Notes: generated by a model not told the origin, from the sequence alone. DNA of 64,000 nucleotides from CAISCU01 sp051861545 (GCA_051861545.1 JBIMKP010000022.1:1-64000); one strand, 5' to 3'. Counted from the first letter of the stretch, positions 8,423 to 18,945 are shown. Translations and numbers: made by a program.

Positions 8423-8971
8423 ATGGAACAACTTAGCTACCAACATATCAAACTTAAACCACTAAACCTTCATGAGTTGAAGTGGCTACTACATGGAAGA
8501 GATTACCTTGAAAAGAAATTAAATCTAAATGCTATTCCTTTTGATTTAAGCGCCGGACCAGAATTTATGGAAGAGTTTGATTTGGCCTTGAAAGAATATC
8601 TGATTCCGCAGGTTCAACAAAATGAAGCACAATTTGAGTGGTTTACGCATTGGCTCATTATTGATACAAATATTCATGTGGCTGTTGGTGGAATTGGAAT
8701 CAACGGTCTTCCAGATGAAAATGGAGAAGTTATGTTGGGATATTTCGTAAATGTAAGGTTTGAAGGAAAATCGTATGCAACAACCGCAACCAAATTATTA
8801 TGTGATTGGGCTTTTCAAAACTCAAATGTTAAAGCTGTGATAGCAGATACTTTGCATGATGGACTTGCTTCACAAGCTGTTTTGAAGAAATGTGGCTTTA
8901 TCATGAAAAACAAAACAGAGGATGTAATTAGATGGGAACTTAAAAACCCTAGTGTAAATTCATCAAAGTAA
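8423..8971 (+). CDS. GNAT family acetyltransferase (RimJ/RimL-like)
   Basis: 182 residues. The order of elements fits ribosomal-protein-type or small-molecule GNATs: KLKPLNLHEL opening strand, GGIGINGLPDENGEVMLGYFV central sheet, then the acetyl-CoA loop RFEGKSYATTATKLLCDWA and VLKKCGFIMKNKTEDVIRWEL at the end. The pyrophosphate loop lacks the strict R-x-x-G-x-G and reads GKSYAT. The substrate is unknown. The last 23 nt overlap the convergent DUF3667 gene. Confidence 0.8.
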   Translation: MEQLSYQHIKLKPLNLHELKWLLHGRDYLEKKLNLNAIPFDLSAGPEFMEEFDLALKEYLIPQVQQNEAQFEWFTHWLIIDTNIHVAVGGIGINGLPDENGEVMLGYFVNVRFEGKSYATTATKLLCDWAFQNSNVKAVIADTLHDGLASQAVLKKCGFIMKNKTEDVIRWELKNPSVNSSK

Positions 8972-9950
8972 TTAACAAAGCTCCAAGAAATATAATAGCA
9001 AACAGAATTAAGTTTACTAAAATTATTCCAATCGCTTTTGAAATTGATTTGCCTGTACTTTCCTGAAACATATTAAAATGTGCTCTCAAAAAGTATAAGA
9101 TTGTACAAATTCCTATTGCTCCAATTAAATATGATCTTATTAAAAAATAGTTGTTTGTATCATGTCCTCCGCTAAACCAACCAACTATATTACCCAAAAT
9201 TGTGTTTAAACATAAACTCAACAATAAAAAGGAGAAAAAATGCAATGTAAATATGGCATGGTCGAAGTAAATATAGTTTTGCTTTCTATGAAATACTTGT
9301 ATCACTAATGCAAATAATGGCAAGTATATAAAAAGTGATTTAGGAAAGTTTTTTCCAAAAGCACTTAAAAACATATCCCAAATTGTTTCAGGTGTATAAT
9401 TTGCTAAATCAATTCCTTTTTTATGTCCGATATATTCCAACCAAATCATTTCATCTTCTGTTCCTTCAAGAACTGTTCTTGCTGAATCCAATTGTTTATA
9501 ATCCTTGTATTGGCTCGATAATATCAATCCATAATCACTTATATACGACATTTCATTATTGGTAGCCTTTTTTATTGAATCTACCTCAGCCAAATAGTTT
9601 TTTCTATGACTTTTTTTGAGCTCAGGTTCTGTGTTTTCAGGTAATAAATGTGGCAATAAAAAGGTGAAAAAACTCACAAATATGTACAATCTAACAGGTG
9701 GTAAATAGGAGGTTCTTTTACCTTTTAAATATTCTATTGTTAAGTAAGCTGGTTTGAAAAACAAGTATTGTATTGTTTTCCAAAATTTTCCTTCATAGTG
9801 AGTTAAATCTTCTGCGAAATGGGCAAATAAGCCCAAAAAACTCATTCGGGTTTCTATATTTTCTTGCCCACAATGCCCACAAAATCTATCTTCAACTATG
9901 TTTCCACAGTTTAAACAAGTTTTATCTTCTCTGGTTTGATGATGGCCCAT
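8949..9950 (-). CDS. DUF3667 zinc-ribbon membrane protein
   Basis: 333 residues. The N-terminus is a four-cysteine zinc ribbon (C12, C15, C24, C27: CLNCG...FCGHCGQ), followed by the family hallmarks FLGLFAHFAEDLTHYEGKFW and KGKRTSYLPPVRLYIFVSF, and then about four or five transmembrane helices in the C-terminal 200 residues. DUF3667 proteins are widespread in Bacteroidota and of unknown function. The gene overlaps the convergent GNAT gene at its 3' end and stands alone on the minus strand. Confidence 0.85.
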   Translation of the reverse strand: MGHHQTREDKTCLNCGNIVEDRFCGHCGQENIETRMSFLGLFAHFAEDLTHYEGKFWKTIQYLFFKPAYLTIEYLKGKRTSYLPPVRLYIFVSFFTFLLPHLLPENTEPELKKSHRKNYLAEVDSIKKATNNEMSYISDYGLILSSQYKDYKQLDSARTVLEGTEDEMIWLEYIGHKKGIDLANYTPETIWDMFLSAFGKNFPKSLFIYLPLFALVIQVFHRKQNYIYFDHAIFTLHFFSFLLLSLCLNTILGNIVGWFSGGHDTNNYFLIRSYLIGAIGICTILYFLRAHFNMFQESTGKSISKAIGIILVNLILFAIIFLGALLITLMNLH

Positions 9951-10293
9951 ACCGCGATTTTTTCTTCGATTATACTAAATATTATTCATTTTGCCTGCCT
10001 TCATCAAAATAGATAAAAGAAGTTTTTGATTCAAATACTTATATTTTATTGGCTAGTGTTTTAGAATTTATAATTACTTAAAGATATGTTTAAACCAAAT
10101 TAAAGATTAAGTGATTTTAAGGGAAAATCAATTCATATTTTAAATTCAGTTTTGTAAAAAAAATCATAAACAAACTATTAATTATTAGTAATTTAATATT
10201 CCTTTTTGAAAATTAACTTACTTTGAATAATTCATCAGAATTCATTGTTTAAAAAGCTATTTAAAATTAATGATTTCTAATCTAATCAATTGT
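9951..10293. other. AT-rich intergenic region, divergent promoters presumed
   Basis: About 340 bp between the divergent DUF3667 gene and the large secreted repeat protein. I see only AT-rich sequence and no gene, hairpin or convincing promoter; TACTTTG near 10230 is one base short of the Bacteroidota -7 box. Confidence 0.4.
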
Positions 10294-13200
10294 ATGAAAC
10301 ATCTTAAGAATTTTGTATATCTACTTTTCTTTTTATTAGCATTTAATCCTAGCAAAACAAACGCTCAGGGCTTAGTAAAAGGGTTTCCACAAGCCAATGG
10401 TCCAGTTTATGCAATGGCAAGTAGAAATGATACCGTATTTGTAGGTGGGAATTTTACAAGTTTATTTAATCCTGATAGCATTATTTCTTTTGGTGGTTTG
10501 GTTGATCCAAATACAGGAAAACCATCATCAAACTGGGATCAGCCCAATGGAGCCGTTTATGCAAGCACTCCTGATAAAAAAGGTGGTTTCTTTATTGGTG
10601 GTGATTTCTCTAAAGTAGCAAGTTTGAATGCTGTAAGAATAGCACATATTGATAGTTCTGGCACTTTACAAAATACATTTTCTAATACTGGAATTAATGG
10701 TGTTGTAAAATCTATGGTTACTTTAGGTGATACTTTATTTGTTGGGGGACAATTTAATCTCGTTGGTAGTTTTTTGGAATCTGCCGGTGGACCAGTTTTG
10801 AAAAATTCAGCTTTGGTTAGTTCTAATTTCCCTTCTATAAATGGTTACGTTTTTTGTGCTATACCCGATGGTGTTGGAGGTTGGTATGTTACAGGTAGTT
10901 TTACAAAAGTTGGAAATATTACAAGAAATAGAGCAGCTAGAATTGATGCAAATGGAAATGTTTTAGCTTGGAATCCTAATTTAAATGGAATTTGTTATGC
11001 CATGGTTAGGTATCAGAATTCTGTTTTTTTAGGAGGTCAATTCACAAATGTGGGAACCCTAGTTAGATCTGGAATAGCTTCAGTTGATACTGCTACAGGA
11101 GCAGCAAGTACTTGGGCACCTGGATCTCCTTCTACAGTTGTTCGCTCATTTAGCATTAGCAACAATATACTTTATTTAGCAGGAGCATTTGGTACAATGG
11201 CTTCTCAAACTCGTCAAAGTCTTGCTGCATTTAATTTACCTAGTTTAACTTTAACGTCTTTTAGTACAACAATGTCGTTAACAAATGGCCAAGCCACATT
11301 ATTTAGTGTATTGGCCCTTGGTAACAAGGTTTTTGTTGGAGGTAGATTTGATAATATTGGAGGAAGCTCTAGAACTTGTTTAGCTGCTTTAAACCCTAGT
11401 AATGGCTTGGTAATACCCAATTGGAGTGCTAATGCAAATGATGTAGTTGAACAAATTAAATTTTTGAATGGTTTTATTTATGTTGGAGGTTCATTTACAA
11501 CTGTAAAAGGTTTAAGCAGAAATTATGTTGCTGCTGCTGACACTTCAACTGGTGCATTAAATTCTTTGAATCCTAGTATCAATGGTTTTGTAACCTGTAT
11601 AGAAATAGACCCATTGGATTCAACGCTTTATATAAGTGGGAATTTTTCGAATTATTTTCATTCAATCAATTTGAAAAATTTCACATCAATGTCTTGGCCT
11701 CTAAGAACAAATGCCTATGCTAATACCATTTCTCTCTTTGGTTCAAGGTTATTTGTTGGTGGTTATTTTACAAGTCTTGGAGGTTTTGAACGAACAAATC
11801 TTGCTGCTTTTAATACAAAAACTGGAGCTTTGTTAAGTTGGAATCCTGGCACCAATGGTCGTGTTGAAGCCATGTGTAATGTAAAAGATTCATTTATTTG
11901 GATTGGGGGGTATTTTACCGAGGTAAGTTCAATAAGTAGGGGACGTTTGGCTTGTTTCGACAGATTTGGTTCATTAAATAATTATCTATTCAGTTTTGAT
12001 AATTACGTTAAAGCAATATCCTTTAGTGGCGATTCTATTCTTTATGTTGGAGGAAATTTTTTTACTTGTAGTACTTTAAGCCCTTTTGTATCTAGCTCTG
12101 TAGTTGCACACAAAATTGCAGCCATAAATTTTAGAACGGCTAGGATTCAACCTTTTTGGAATCCTTCTTCAAATAATGAAGTAAACAGTTTATTTGTTGA
12201 TGGAAACATACTTTATGCAGGTGGAACATTTTCAGCAATTGGCGGACAACCAAGAGCACTTTTAGCTGCTATATCAAGAAGTACAGCTCTTGCTACAAGT
12301 TTTGATGCTGGTTTATCTTCATCGGGCTCTTCTGTAAATTCATTATTAAAATACAATAACGAAATTATTGTTGGAGGCGGTTTTACATATGAAATTAATG
12401 GAAGAATTGTCCGTAAAAATTTAGCATCATTTCAAGTATCAAATAGTGCTTTAACAAGTTTTGTAAACGATCCTGATTTATCTGTTTTTACACTTTCAAT
12501 GCATCTAAATAAAATGTATTGTGGTGGTGAATTCAAAGTATTAGGAGGAAAAGCAAGATCTAATTTAGGTGCTTTTTTAAGTAGTAATGGTGCAATATTG
12601 GATTTTAATTTGGGAGCGTCTAATGCTTCTGGAAGTCAAAGTGTATTTAACATTAGTTGGTTCGATAACAACTTATTTTTAGGAGGTACATTTACTAAAA
12701 TTGGAGACTCTTCACGTCAGTATTTTGGGGTTATTGATATACAAAATCAAACAGTTTTGCCATTCTATCCTAGTCCTAATGGTATTATTTATTCTACATA
12801 TGTACACCAAGGATATTTATATATAGCAGGTCAATTTACCAATATTGGTGGGGCGGCAAGAAATCGTTTGGCAATCTTTAATTATCCTTCTTTTACTTCA
12901 ACTACCATCAATCCTAATTTTAGTGGTTGGCCTTTAACATACTATCCAAGTTCTCCTAGTAAAATTTTAATAGGTGGAGGTTTTACTACAATAGCAAGTG
13001 TAAGTGCACCAAATTCTGCAGCATTTCAGTTACCAAGTTTTACAAGAATTATTGGAACTCCAACAGTAAACTCTTCTGTTAATAAGTACCTACTTAACAA
13101 AAATCATCTTTATGTTGCTGGAGGATTTACATTAATTAATGGATTGTCGAAGCCTTATTTTGCCCAACTTGATTCTTCAAGTTATTTACCTACTTCATTT

Positions 13201-14706
13201 TCACCTTCTATTAATGGAAGTGTTTTTACCTTTGATGTTTCTGCCGCCGGAAATATTTATTTAGGAGGTGGCTTTACAACAATTGGAGGACAAGCAAGAG
13301 ATAAGTGTGGTTCAATTTCATCAACAAGTGGAATACCAAATTCATGGTATCCTGTCTTTTTTAATCCAGCACCAAATACAGCTAGTGTTAGACAAATTTT
13401 ATGTGTAGGGAATAAGGTAATTATTGGTGGAATATTTAGTAGTTTAAATGGATTGCCAGTTTCTAACTTAGCTGTAGTTTATGGTTTTGATACTTCAATT
13501 ACTATTAATTCTGTAACTGGAACAGGAACAGTTTGTAAAGGAAATAATCTCATAGTCAATTATTCTGTAAGTAATTCTTATGGTGCAGGTAATCAATTTA
13601 TATTAGAATTAGTTGATACACTTTTACCTAATAAAACTCCTATTGTTTTGTCAAGCCAAAATTCATCGGTTTCAGGCGTTTTTAACATTAACTTACCTAA
13701 TAATTTGCCTACAAATAGAGCTTATTATGTTCAAATTCGAACTACTAATCCAGTTAGTATTTCGAAAAACTGGCCAAACATTGTCAACACGATTTCATGC
13801 GTTCCAAATCAAGGTCCAACAAATCTTCAATTTAGCAATGTGACTGCAAATAGCGCAACATTAACTTGGACAAGAGGAAATGGACAAAGATGCATTGTAA
13901 TTGCTAAACAAGGGTCTATGGTAGATTCACTTCCTATTAATGGTATAGAATACAATGCAAATTCTTCCTTCGGTATGGGTGCTTTACTTGGAACAGGTAA
14001 TTATATTGTTTATAAAGGAACCGCCAATTCTGTAAATATTACAAACTTACTTTTATCTTCAAACTATCATTTTGCTGTTATTGAATTCAATGGAAATAAC
14101 TCAACAACTGCATATTTAAATTCCCAAGTTCTCTATGGTAACATGGTTTCATTACCAGTAAATTGGTTAAGCTTTGAAGCTAAAAAAATCAATTCTAATG
14201 AAGTACTTTTAAATTGGAAAACAGCCTCTGAAATTAATAATAGTCATTTCGAATTACAGCGAAAATTTGAAGCTGATTTTGATTGGAAAACCATCCAGAT
14301 TTTAAAAGGAAAAGGTACCACTAATCAAACTTCTACTTACAGCTACAATGATTACTTAGACGACTTGTCGGCTGATGAATTGGTTTTATTCTATAGATTA
14401 AAACAAGTTGATTTTGATGGAAAATTTGATTTTAGTAAAACAATCAAAATTCTAAATGATAAAAACTTTGATGAAAGTATTCAAATTTTCCCAAATCCAT
14501 TCGATGAAAGTTTCCAGTTTATAAACAAAGAAAATTCCATAATATCATATAGAATTTATTCAGTTAATGGGGAAAAATTGAAAAATGGAACCTTAAATGG
14601 GAGTCAAATTGAAACCATAGATTGTGCTGATTTAGAACCGGGTTTGTATGTTTTGGAATTAGACACTCTAAAGGATCTAATCAGACAAAAAATATTTAAG
14701 AAATAG
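10294..14706 (+). CDS. Giant secreted beta-propeller-like repeat protein with T9SS type A sorting domain
   Basis: About 1470 residues. The start is taken at the second Met (MKHLKNFVYLLFFLLAF...NAQ) because it gives a normal signal peptide; a Met 24 nt upstream is possible. The body contains well over ten repeats built on a strand such as LFVGGQF, FIGGDF or YVGGSFT followed by (I/V)GG..R..LAAF and NP..NG, i.e. 50-60-residue beta units consistent with stacked propeller blades. Around residues 1190-1290 comes a fibronectin III-like part (PTNLQFSNVTANSATLTWTR). The C-terminus has the NWLSFEAKKINSNEVLLNWK and QIFPNPFDESF...GLYVLELDT modules of the Por secretion system tail. It is therefore a cell-surface or released protein; its ligand is unknown. 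Confidence 0.85.
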   Translation: MKHLKNFVYLLFFLLAFNPSKTNAQGLVKGFPQANGPVYAMASRNDTVFVGGNFTSLFNPDSIISFGGLVDPNTGKPSSNWDQPNGAVYASTPDKKGGFFIGGDFSKVASLNAVRIAHIDSSGTLQNTFSNTGINGVVKSMVTLGDTLFVGGQFNLVGSFLESAGGPVLKNSALVSSNFPSINGYVFCAIPDGVGGWYVTGSFTKVGNITRNRAARIDANGNVLAWNPNLNGICYAMVRYQNSVFLGGQFTNVGTLVRSGIASVDTATGAASTWAPGSPSTVVRSFSISNNILYLAGAFGTMASQTRQSLAAFNLPSLTLTSFSTTMSLTNGQATLFSVLALGNKVFVGGRFDNIGGSSRTCLAALNPSNGLVIPNWSANANDVVEQIKFLNGFIYVGGSFTTVKGLSRNYVAAADTSTGALNSLNPSINGFVTCIEIDPLDSTLYISGNFSNYFHSINLKNFTSMSWPLRTNAYANTISLFGSRLFVGGYFTSLGGFERTNLAAFNTKTGALLSWNPGTNGRVEAMCNVKDSFIWIGGYFTEVSSISRGRLACFDRFGSLNNYLFSFDNYVKAISFSGDSILYVGGNFFTCSTLSPFVSSSVVAHKIAAINFRTARIQPFWNPSSNNEVNSLFVDGNILYAGGTFSAIGGQPRALLAAISRSTALATSFDAGLSSSGSSVNSLLKYNNEIIVGGGFTYEINGRIVRKNLASFQVSNSALTSFVNDPDLSVFTLSMHLNKMYCGGEFKVLGGKARSNLGAFLSSNGAILDFNLGASNASGSQSVFNISWFDNNLFLGGTFTKIGDSSRQYFGVIDIQNQTVLPFYPSPNGIIYSTYVHQGYLYIAGQFTNIGGAARNRLAIFNYPSFTSTTINPNFSGWPLTYYPSSPSKILIGGGFTTIASVSAPNSAAFQLPSFTRIIGTPTVNSSVNKYLLNKNHLYVAGGFTLINGLSKPYFAQLDSSSYLPTSFSPSINGSVFTFDVSAAGNIYLGGGFTTIGGQARDKCGSISSTSGIPNSWYPVFFNPAPNTASVRQILCVGNKVIIGGIFSSLNGLPVSNLAVVYGFDTSITINSVTGTGTVCKGNNLIVNYSVSNSYGAGNQFILELVDTLLPNKTPIVLSSQNSSVSGVFNINLPNNLPTNRAYYVQIRTTNPVSISKNWPNIVNTISCVPNQGPTNLQFSNVTANSATLTWTRGNGQRCIVIAKQGSMVDSLPINGIEYNANSSFGMGALLGTGNYIVYKGTANSVNITNLLLSSNYHFAVIEFNGNNSTTAYLNSQVLYGNMVSLPVNWLSFEAKKINSNEVLLNWKTASEINNSHFELQRKFEADFDWKTIQILKGKGTTNQTSTYSYNDYLDDLSADELVLFYRLKQVDFDGKFDFSKTIKILNDKNFDESIQIFPNPFDESFQFINKENSIISYRIYSVNGEKLKNGTLNGSQIETIDCADLEPGLYVLELDTLKDLIRQKIFKK

Positions 14707-14794
14707 ATTCTATTTCAATTTTCTAATGATGTTTTCTTGTTTAATGCTAGATTTACCAGAATTAAAATAAATTCAACACTTAAAAAAACTATCC

Positions 14795-15529
14795 TCAGTA
14801 TTTGCCTACCTTAAGTAAAACAGGAAAATGTACTTTTTTCTTTGATTCAATTGGCCAAACCATTTCTAATTTTGATTTAATTAAATCAATTGGATTTGCT
14901 CTATGATTCCTGATAAACTTTTGTGTTGCCGACCAAGTGTTTAAATAACCAATGTATTCATCATAGGTATAGTCTATTTCTAATTTTATTCTTGGTTTTT
15001 CAATTTCACCAAATGGAAAAGGCACATTTTCATAAGCTTCATCGATGTATCTTCTTTCAGGCTCCCAATAACCATCTAAAATATTTCTATAAAAATGATT
15101 GATGATAGGGTCACATTCTGAATCGATTGTATGAAACCCATATCCAACTAAAATAATTAATCCTCCTGGTTTTAAGACACGTTTTACTTCTTCGTAAAAT
15201 GCTGTAAAATCAAACCAATGAATAGCTTGACCAACAATTACTAAATCACAACTTTCTGAGGCCAATGAACATGCCTCTGCTGATTCTACTTTATAGGTAA
15301 TATTGTCTTTTTTAATGGCATGTTCCAATTGTTTTTCACTGATGTCAGAAGCATATACTTGCTCAAAAATTTCAGAAAGTTCTGAGGCTATTTGTCCATT
15401 GCCGGTTGCTACATCCCAAGCCAGATCTTTACTCTGAAGAGTTTGATTTATAAACAGGTATAACTCCACTGGATAATTTGGCCTATACAAAGAATACAAC
15501 TCCGCTTGGCCGGAAAAATGGTCCTTCAT
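14795..15529 (-). CDS. Class I SAM-dependent methyltransferase
   Basis: About 244 residues from the Met of MKDHFSGQAELYSLYRPNYP; the 25 residues upstream look like unrelated leader. The SAM-binding motif I is DVATGNGQIASEL, followed by the acidic VYASDISEKQL, motif IV DLVIVGQAIHWFD and the post-motif VLKPGGLIILVGYGF. The overall sequence matches the Trans-aconitate methyltransferase-like / YcgJ group seen across Bacteroidota. Substrate unknown. It is divergent from parE across a gap of about 140 bp. Confidence 0.85.
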   Translation of the reverse strand: MKDHFSGQAELYSLYRPNYPVELYLFINQTLQSKDLAWDVATGNGQIASELSEIFEQVYASDISEKQLEHAIKKDNITYKVESAEACSLASESCDLVIVGQAIHWFDFTAFYEEVKRVLKPGGLIILVGYGFHTIDSECDPIINHFYRNILDGYWEPERRYIDEAYENVPFPFGEIEKPRIKLEIDYTYDEYIGYLNTWSATQKFIRNHRANPIDLIKSKLEMVWPIESKKKVHFPVLLKVGKY

Positions 15530-15672
15530 TTGTAAATAATTAAGCAGACAATTTAGAAATACTTTGCTGAAAACAAGCATTAATTTTAGTTTTTCCACAG
15601 TCATGTGAATAACCCACTCATAAGCTTGCTGATTTTGGTGGTATTTTTACCTGCTTAAATAGTGTTTCAAAG

Positions 15673-17553
15673 ATGGCAGAAGAAAAAGTGATTTATGATG
15701 AAAACAGTATCAGGTCTCTCGATTGGCGCGAACATATTCGCCTGAGACCCGGAATGTATATCGGTAAACTAGGAGATGGAAGCTCTGTTGATGATGGTAT
15801 TTATATCCTTTTAAAGGAGGTTATCGATAATTGTATCGATGAATATGTAATGGGGAATGGAAAACAAATTGATATCAAAATTACTGATAACAAGGTTGTT
15901 GTAAGGGATTATGGTCGTGGTATTCCTCTTGGAAAAGTAATTGAATGTGTTTCTCAAATCAATACTGGTGGTAAGTACGATTCTGCTGCTTTTAAAAAGT
16001 CGGTTGGATTAAATGGAGTAGGAACAAAGGCTGTGAATGCTTTGTCTATTTATTTCAAAGCACAATCTTTTAGAGATGGAAAAACAAAAATCGCTGAATT
16101 TGAAAAAGGTCAGTTATTGAAAGAACACCCGCTACAAGATACTTTAGAGCCCAATGGAACTGCAATTACTTTTATTGCTGATGATACCATTTTTAAACAT
16201 TTCAGGTTTATTAACGAGTACATCGAAAACATGATATGGAATTATGTTTACCTGAATGCTGGTTTAGTGGTTTGGTTCAACGACCAAAAATTCCTTTCAA
16301 AAGATGGTTTATTAGATTTATTAAAACGTAAAACCAATGAAGAAGCGCTTCGTTACCCAATTATTCATATTAAAGGTGAGGATATTGAAGTTGCTTTAAC
16401 CCATGAAAATCAATATGGTGAAGAGTATTATTCATTTGTTAATGGTCAACATACTACCCAAGGTGGTACTCACTTAAATGCTTTTAGAGAAGCTTTTGCA
16501 AAAACAGTTCGTGAGTTCTATAAAAAGGATTTTGATTTGGCTGATATAAGAGCAAGTATTATTGCTGCTGTAAGTATTAGGGTTCAAGAACCGGTTTTTG
16601 AATCTCAAACCAAAACAAAATTGGGTTCAACAAATATGGCTCCAACTGAATCTATTTCAGTAAAACAATTTGTGATTGATTTTATGAAAAAGGCTTTGGA
16701 TGATTACTTGCATAAACGTCCTGATACCGCTGAAGCTCTTTTACGTAGAATTAATCAGAGTGAAAGAGAAAGAAAAGAAATGGCCGGTATTAAAAAATTG
16801 GCTAATGAAAGAGCTAAAAAGGCTAATCTTCACAATAAAAAATTAAGAGATTGCCGCATTCATTTCAATGAATCAAAAGACGAAAAGAAGTACAATACTA
16901 CTTTGTTTATAACCGAAGGTGATAGTGCAAGTGGTTCTATTACCAAATCTCGTCAGGTTGAAACGCAGGCTGTATTTAGTTTAAGAGGTAAACCTTTAAA
17001 CTGTTATGGTTTAACTAAAAAGGTAGTTTACGAAAATGAAGAGTTTAATCTTTTACAACATGCTTTAAACATCGAAGAATCAATTGAAGATTTAAGGTAC
17101 AACCGCATTGTTATTGCAACTGATGCCGATGTAGATGGAATGCATATTCGTTTGTTAATTCTTACTTTCTTCCTTCAGTTTTTTCCTGATTTAGTAAAAA
17201 ATAACCACTTATATATTTTAGAAACGCCTTTGTTTAGAGTAAGAAACAAACAAAAAACTTTCTATTGTTATAATGATGAGGAACGTCAGAAAGCTATCCA
17301 TGTAATTGGTGCTAAAGCTGAAATTACTCGTTTTAAAGGGTTGGGTGAAATTTCACCAGAGGAATTTGGTTTGTTTATTGGTGAAGACATGCGTTTGCAA
17401 CCTGTTGTTCTTTTGAATGATATGCCGATACAAAAAATGTTGGAATACTACATGGGTAAAAACACTATGGATCGTCAAAATTTCATTATCGATAACCTAA
17501 GAATTGAAAAGGATATGGTTTACGAAATGGAAGTTGATGAGGAATTGGTTTAA
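15673..17553 (+). CDS. parE: DNA topoisomerase IV subunit B (ParE)
   Basis: 626 residues, a complete type IIA topoisomerase ATPase/TOPRIM subunit. The GHKL ATPase part begins with SLDWREHIRLRPGMYIG; the general base Glu is E49 in LLKEVIDNCIDE, then DYGRGIPLG and GLNGVGTKAVNAL. The TOPRIM metal site is E415 (EGDSASGS) and D484-A-D486-V-D488. The C-terminus MQIQKMLEYYMG-like segment matches the ParE/GyrB tail. Length and the DIRA/NMAPTES region fit the Bacteroidota ParE rather than GyrB, though the two are close. It decatenates chromosomes with ParC. fmt follows after 6 nt, in the same transcript. Confidence 0.88.
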   Translation: MAEEKVIYDENSIRSLDWREHIRLRPGMYIGKLGDGSSVDDGIYILLKEVIDNCIDEYVMGNGKQIDIKITDNKVVVRDYGRGIPLGKVIECVSQINTGGKYDSAAFKKSVGLNGVGTKAVNALSIYFKAQSFRDGKTKIAEFEKGQLLKEHPLQDTLEPNGTAITFIADDTIFKHFRFINEYIENMIWNYVYLNAGLVVWFNDQKFLSKDGLLDLLKRKTNEEALRYPIIHIKGEDIEVALTHENQYGEEYYSFVNGQHTTQGGTHLNAFREAFAKTVREFYKKDFDLADIRASIIAAVSIRVQEPVFESQTKTKLGSTNMAPTESISVKQFVIDFMKKALDDYLHKRPDTAEALLRRINQSERERKEMAGIKKLANERAKKANLHNKKLRDCRIHFNESKDEKKYNTTLFITEGDSASGSITKSRQVETQAVFSLRGKPLNCYGLTKKVVYENEEFNLLQHALNIEESIEDLRYNRIVIATDADVDGMHIRLLILTFFLQFFPDLVKNNHLYILETPLFRVRNKQKTFYCYNDEERQKAIHVIGAKAEITRFKGLGEISPEEFGLFIGEDMRLQPVVLLNDMPIQKMLEYYMGKNTMDRQNFIIDNLRIEKDMVYEMEVDEELV

Positions 17554-17559
17554 CAAAAT

Positions 17560-18465
17560 ATGAGAATAGTATTTTTTGGAACTCCTGATTTTGCAGCACA
17601 TTCACTTCAATCATTAATCAATGCTGGAGTGAATGTGGTTGCAGTTGTAACTGCACCAGATAAACCTGCTGGTAGAGGAATGAATCTTCAATCATCTGCG
17701 GTTAAAGTTTGTGCAGTAAAAAATAATCTACCGGTTCTTCAGCCTGTCAAACTCAAAGACCCAGAATTTGTTCACGAATTAGCATCCTATCAAGCCGATT
17801 TACAAATTGTAATTGCATTCAGAATGTTGCCTGAAATAGTTTGGAATATGCCTCCAAAAGGAACAATGAATCTGCATGCTTCTTTATTACCCGATTACCG
17901 AGGTGCTGCTCCAATTAATTGGGCAATTATAAATGGTGAGAAGAAATCGGGTGTTTGTACTTTTTTCCTAAAACATGAAATTGATACAGGTGATATTTTA
18001 TTGAGTAGAGAAGTTGAAATTACAGAAACCATGAATGCTGGTGAACTTCATGACTTATTGATGCAAACTGGTGCTGAATTGGTAATTGAATCGGTTAGAA
18101 AAGTTGAATCAGGAAATTATTCTGGTATTCCTCAAGCTCAGTCATCCACAAAAACAGCCCCAAAAATTTTCAAGGAACATTGTTTGATTCATTTTAATCA
18201 GCCTGCTGAAAAGGTATATAATTTAATTCGAGGTATGAGTCCTTATCCGGCTGCATATTTTCAGTTAAACGGAAAAAATATGAAGGTTTTTAAAGCTGAA
18301 ATTATAAAATCAAATCAAGTTTTAGAAGCTGGAAGTATAAAATCAGATGGAAAATCTTACCTCCAAATTCATTGTGCTGATGATTATATTAGATTATTAG
18401 AAGTGCAACCTGAATCGAAAAAAAGAATGAGTATTGAAGATTTTTTGAGAGGAAACAAGGTTTAA
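17560..18465 (+). CDS. fmt: Methionyl-tRNA formyltransferase
   Basis: 301 residues. It formylates the initiator Met-tRNA with 10-formyl-THF. The N-terminal formyltransferase domain shows FFGTPDFAAHSL, TAPDKPAGRGM, the catalytic NLHASLLPDYRGAAPINWA and the loop HEIDTGDILL. The C-terminal OB-like domain starts near residue 205 (VYNLIRGMSPYPAAYF). Length is normal for the family. It lies 6 nt after parE, and translational or transcriptional coupling is likely. Confidence 0.95.
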   Translation: MRIVFFGTPDFAAHSLQSLINAGVNVVAVVTAPDKPAGRGMNLQSSAVKVCAVKNNLPVLQPVKLKDPEFVHELASYQADLQIVIAFRMLPEIVWNMPPKGTMNLHASLLPDYRGAAPINWAIINGEKKSGVCTFFLKHEIDTGDILLSREVEITETMNAGELHDLLMQTGAELVIESVRKVESGNYSGIPQAQSSTKTAPKIFKEHCLIHFNQPAEKVYNLIRGMSPYPAAYFQLNGKNMKVFKAEIIKSNQVLEAGSIKSDGKSYLQIHCADDYIRLLEVQPESKKRMSIEDFLRGNKV

Positions 18466-18501
18466 TTCAAATAGGATTTAATCACTTTTATAATCTATTT
18501 T

Positions 18502-18945
18502 TTATTTCCTCTTAGCATTGTTTGTTTCTTTGATATCGCTGTTTACCGAAGTAAAATTTGTCTGAATACTATCGCTTAAATTTTGTAAAAAGCTACGATA
18601 AGGTGGATTTTTTCTACTTCCAAAAGAACCATCATAATTTAGTTTAATTGTGAATTGATTGTCTTGTTGTTCAAGCCAAAATTTAAAATAATGGTAAGGA
18701 CGTCCATAAAAGCCAAGAGTGTCTGAACCTTTAAAAGTATTGTCCTTAATTAATTGGTTTTTCTCTGCCAATTGCTTGATAAACTTAGTAGCAATCTCTT
18801 TTGAATTACTTTCTTTTGAATTGTTTTGAAAAGTATAAGTAGCAATATATTTTGTAGAATAAAAGCAAGATGACAAGGAAAGTATCATCACAAAGGCAAA
18901 TATGTTAGATATCCAAAAAAGTATTCCTGAAGCATTCTTATTCAT
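18502..18945 (-). CDS. Small lipoprotein of unknown function
   Basis: 147 residues with an N-terminal hydrophobic helix and lipobox-like LSLSSC (Cys about residue 27), so it is likely anchored in a membrane. The rest contains Tyr/Phe-rich GFYGRPYHYFKFWLEQQDNQF, predicted beta. No family recognised. It is the last gene of the minus-strand run that includes the beta-lactamase (about 30 nt upstream), so it is probably co-transcribed. Confidence 0.65.
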   Translation of the reverse strand: MNKNASGILFWISNIFAFVMILSLSSCFYSTKYIATYTFQNNSKESNSKEIATKFIKQLAEKNQLIKDNTFKGSDTLGFYGRPYHYFKFWLEQQDNQFTIKLNYDGSFGSRKNPPYRSFLQNLSDSIQTNFTSVNSDIKETNNAKRK

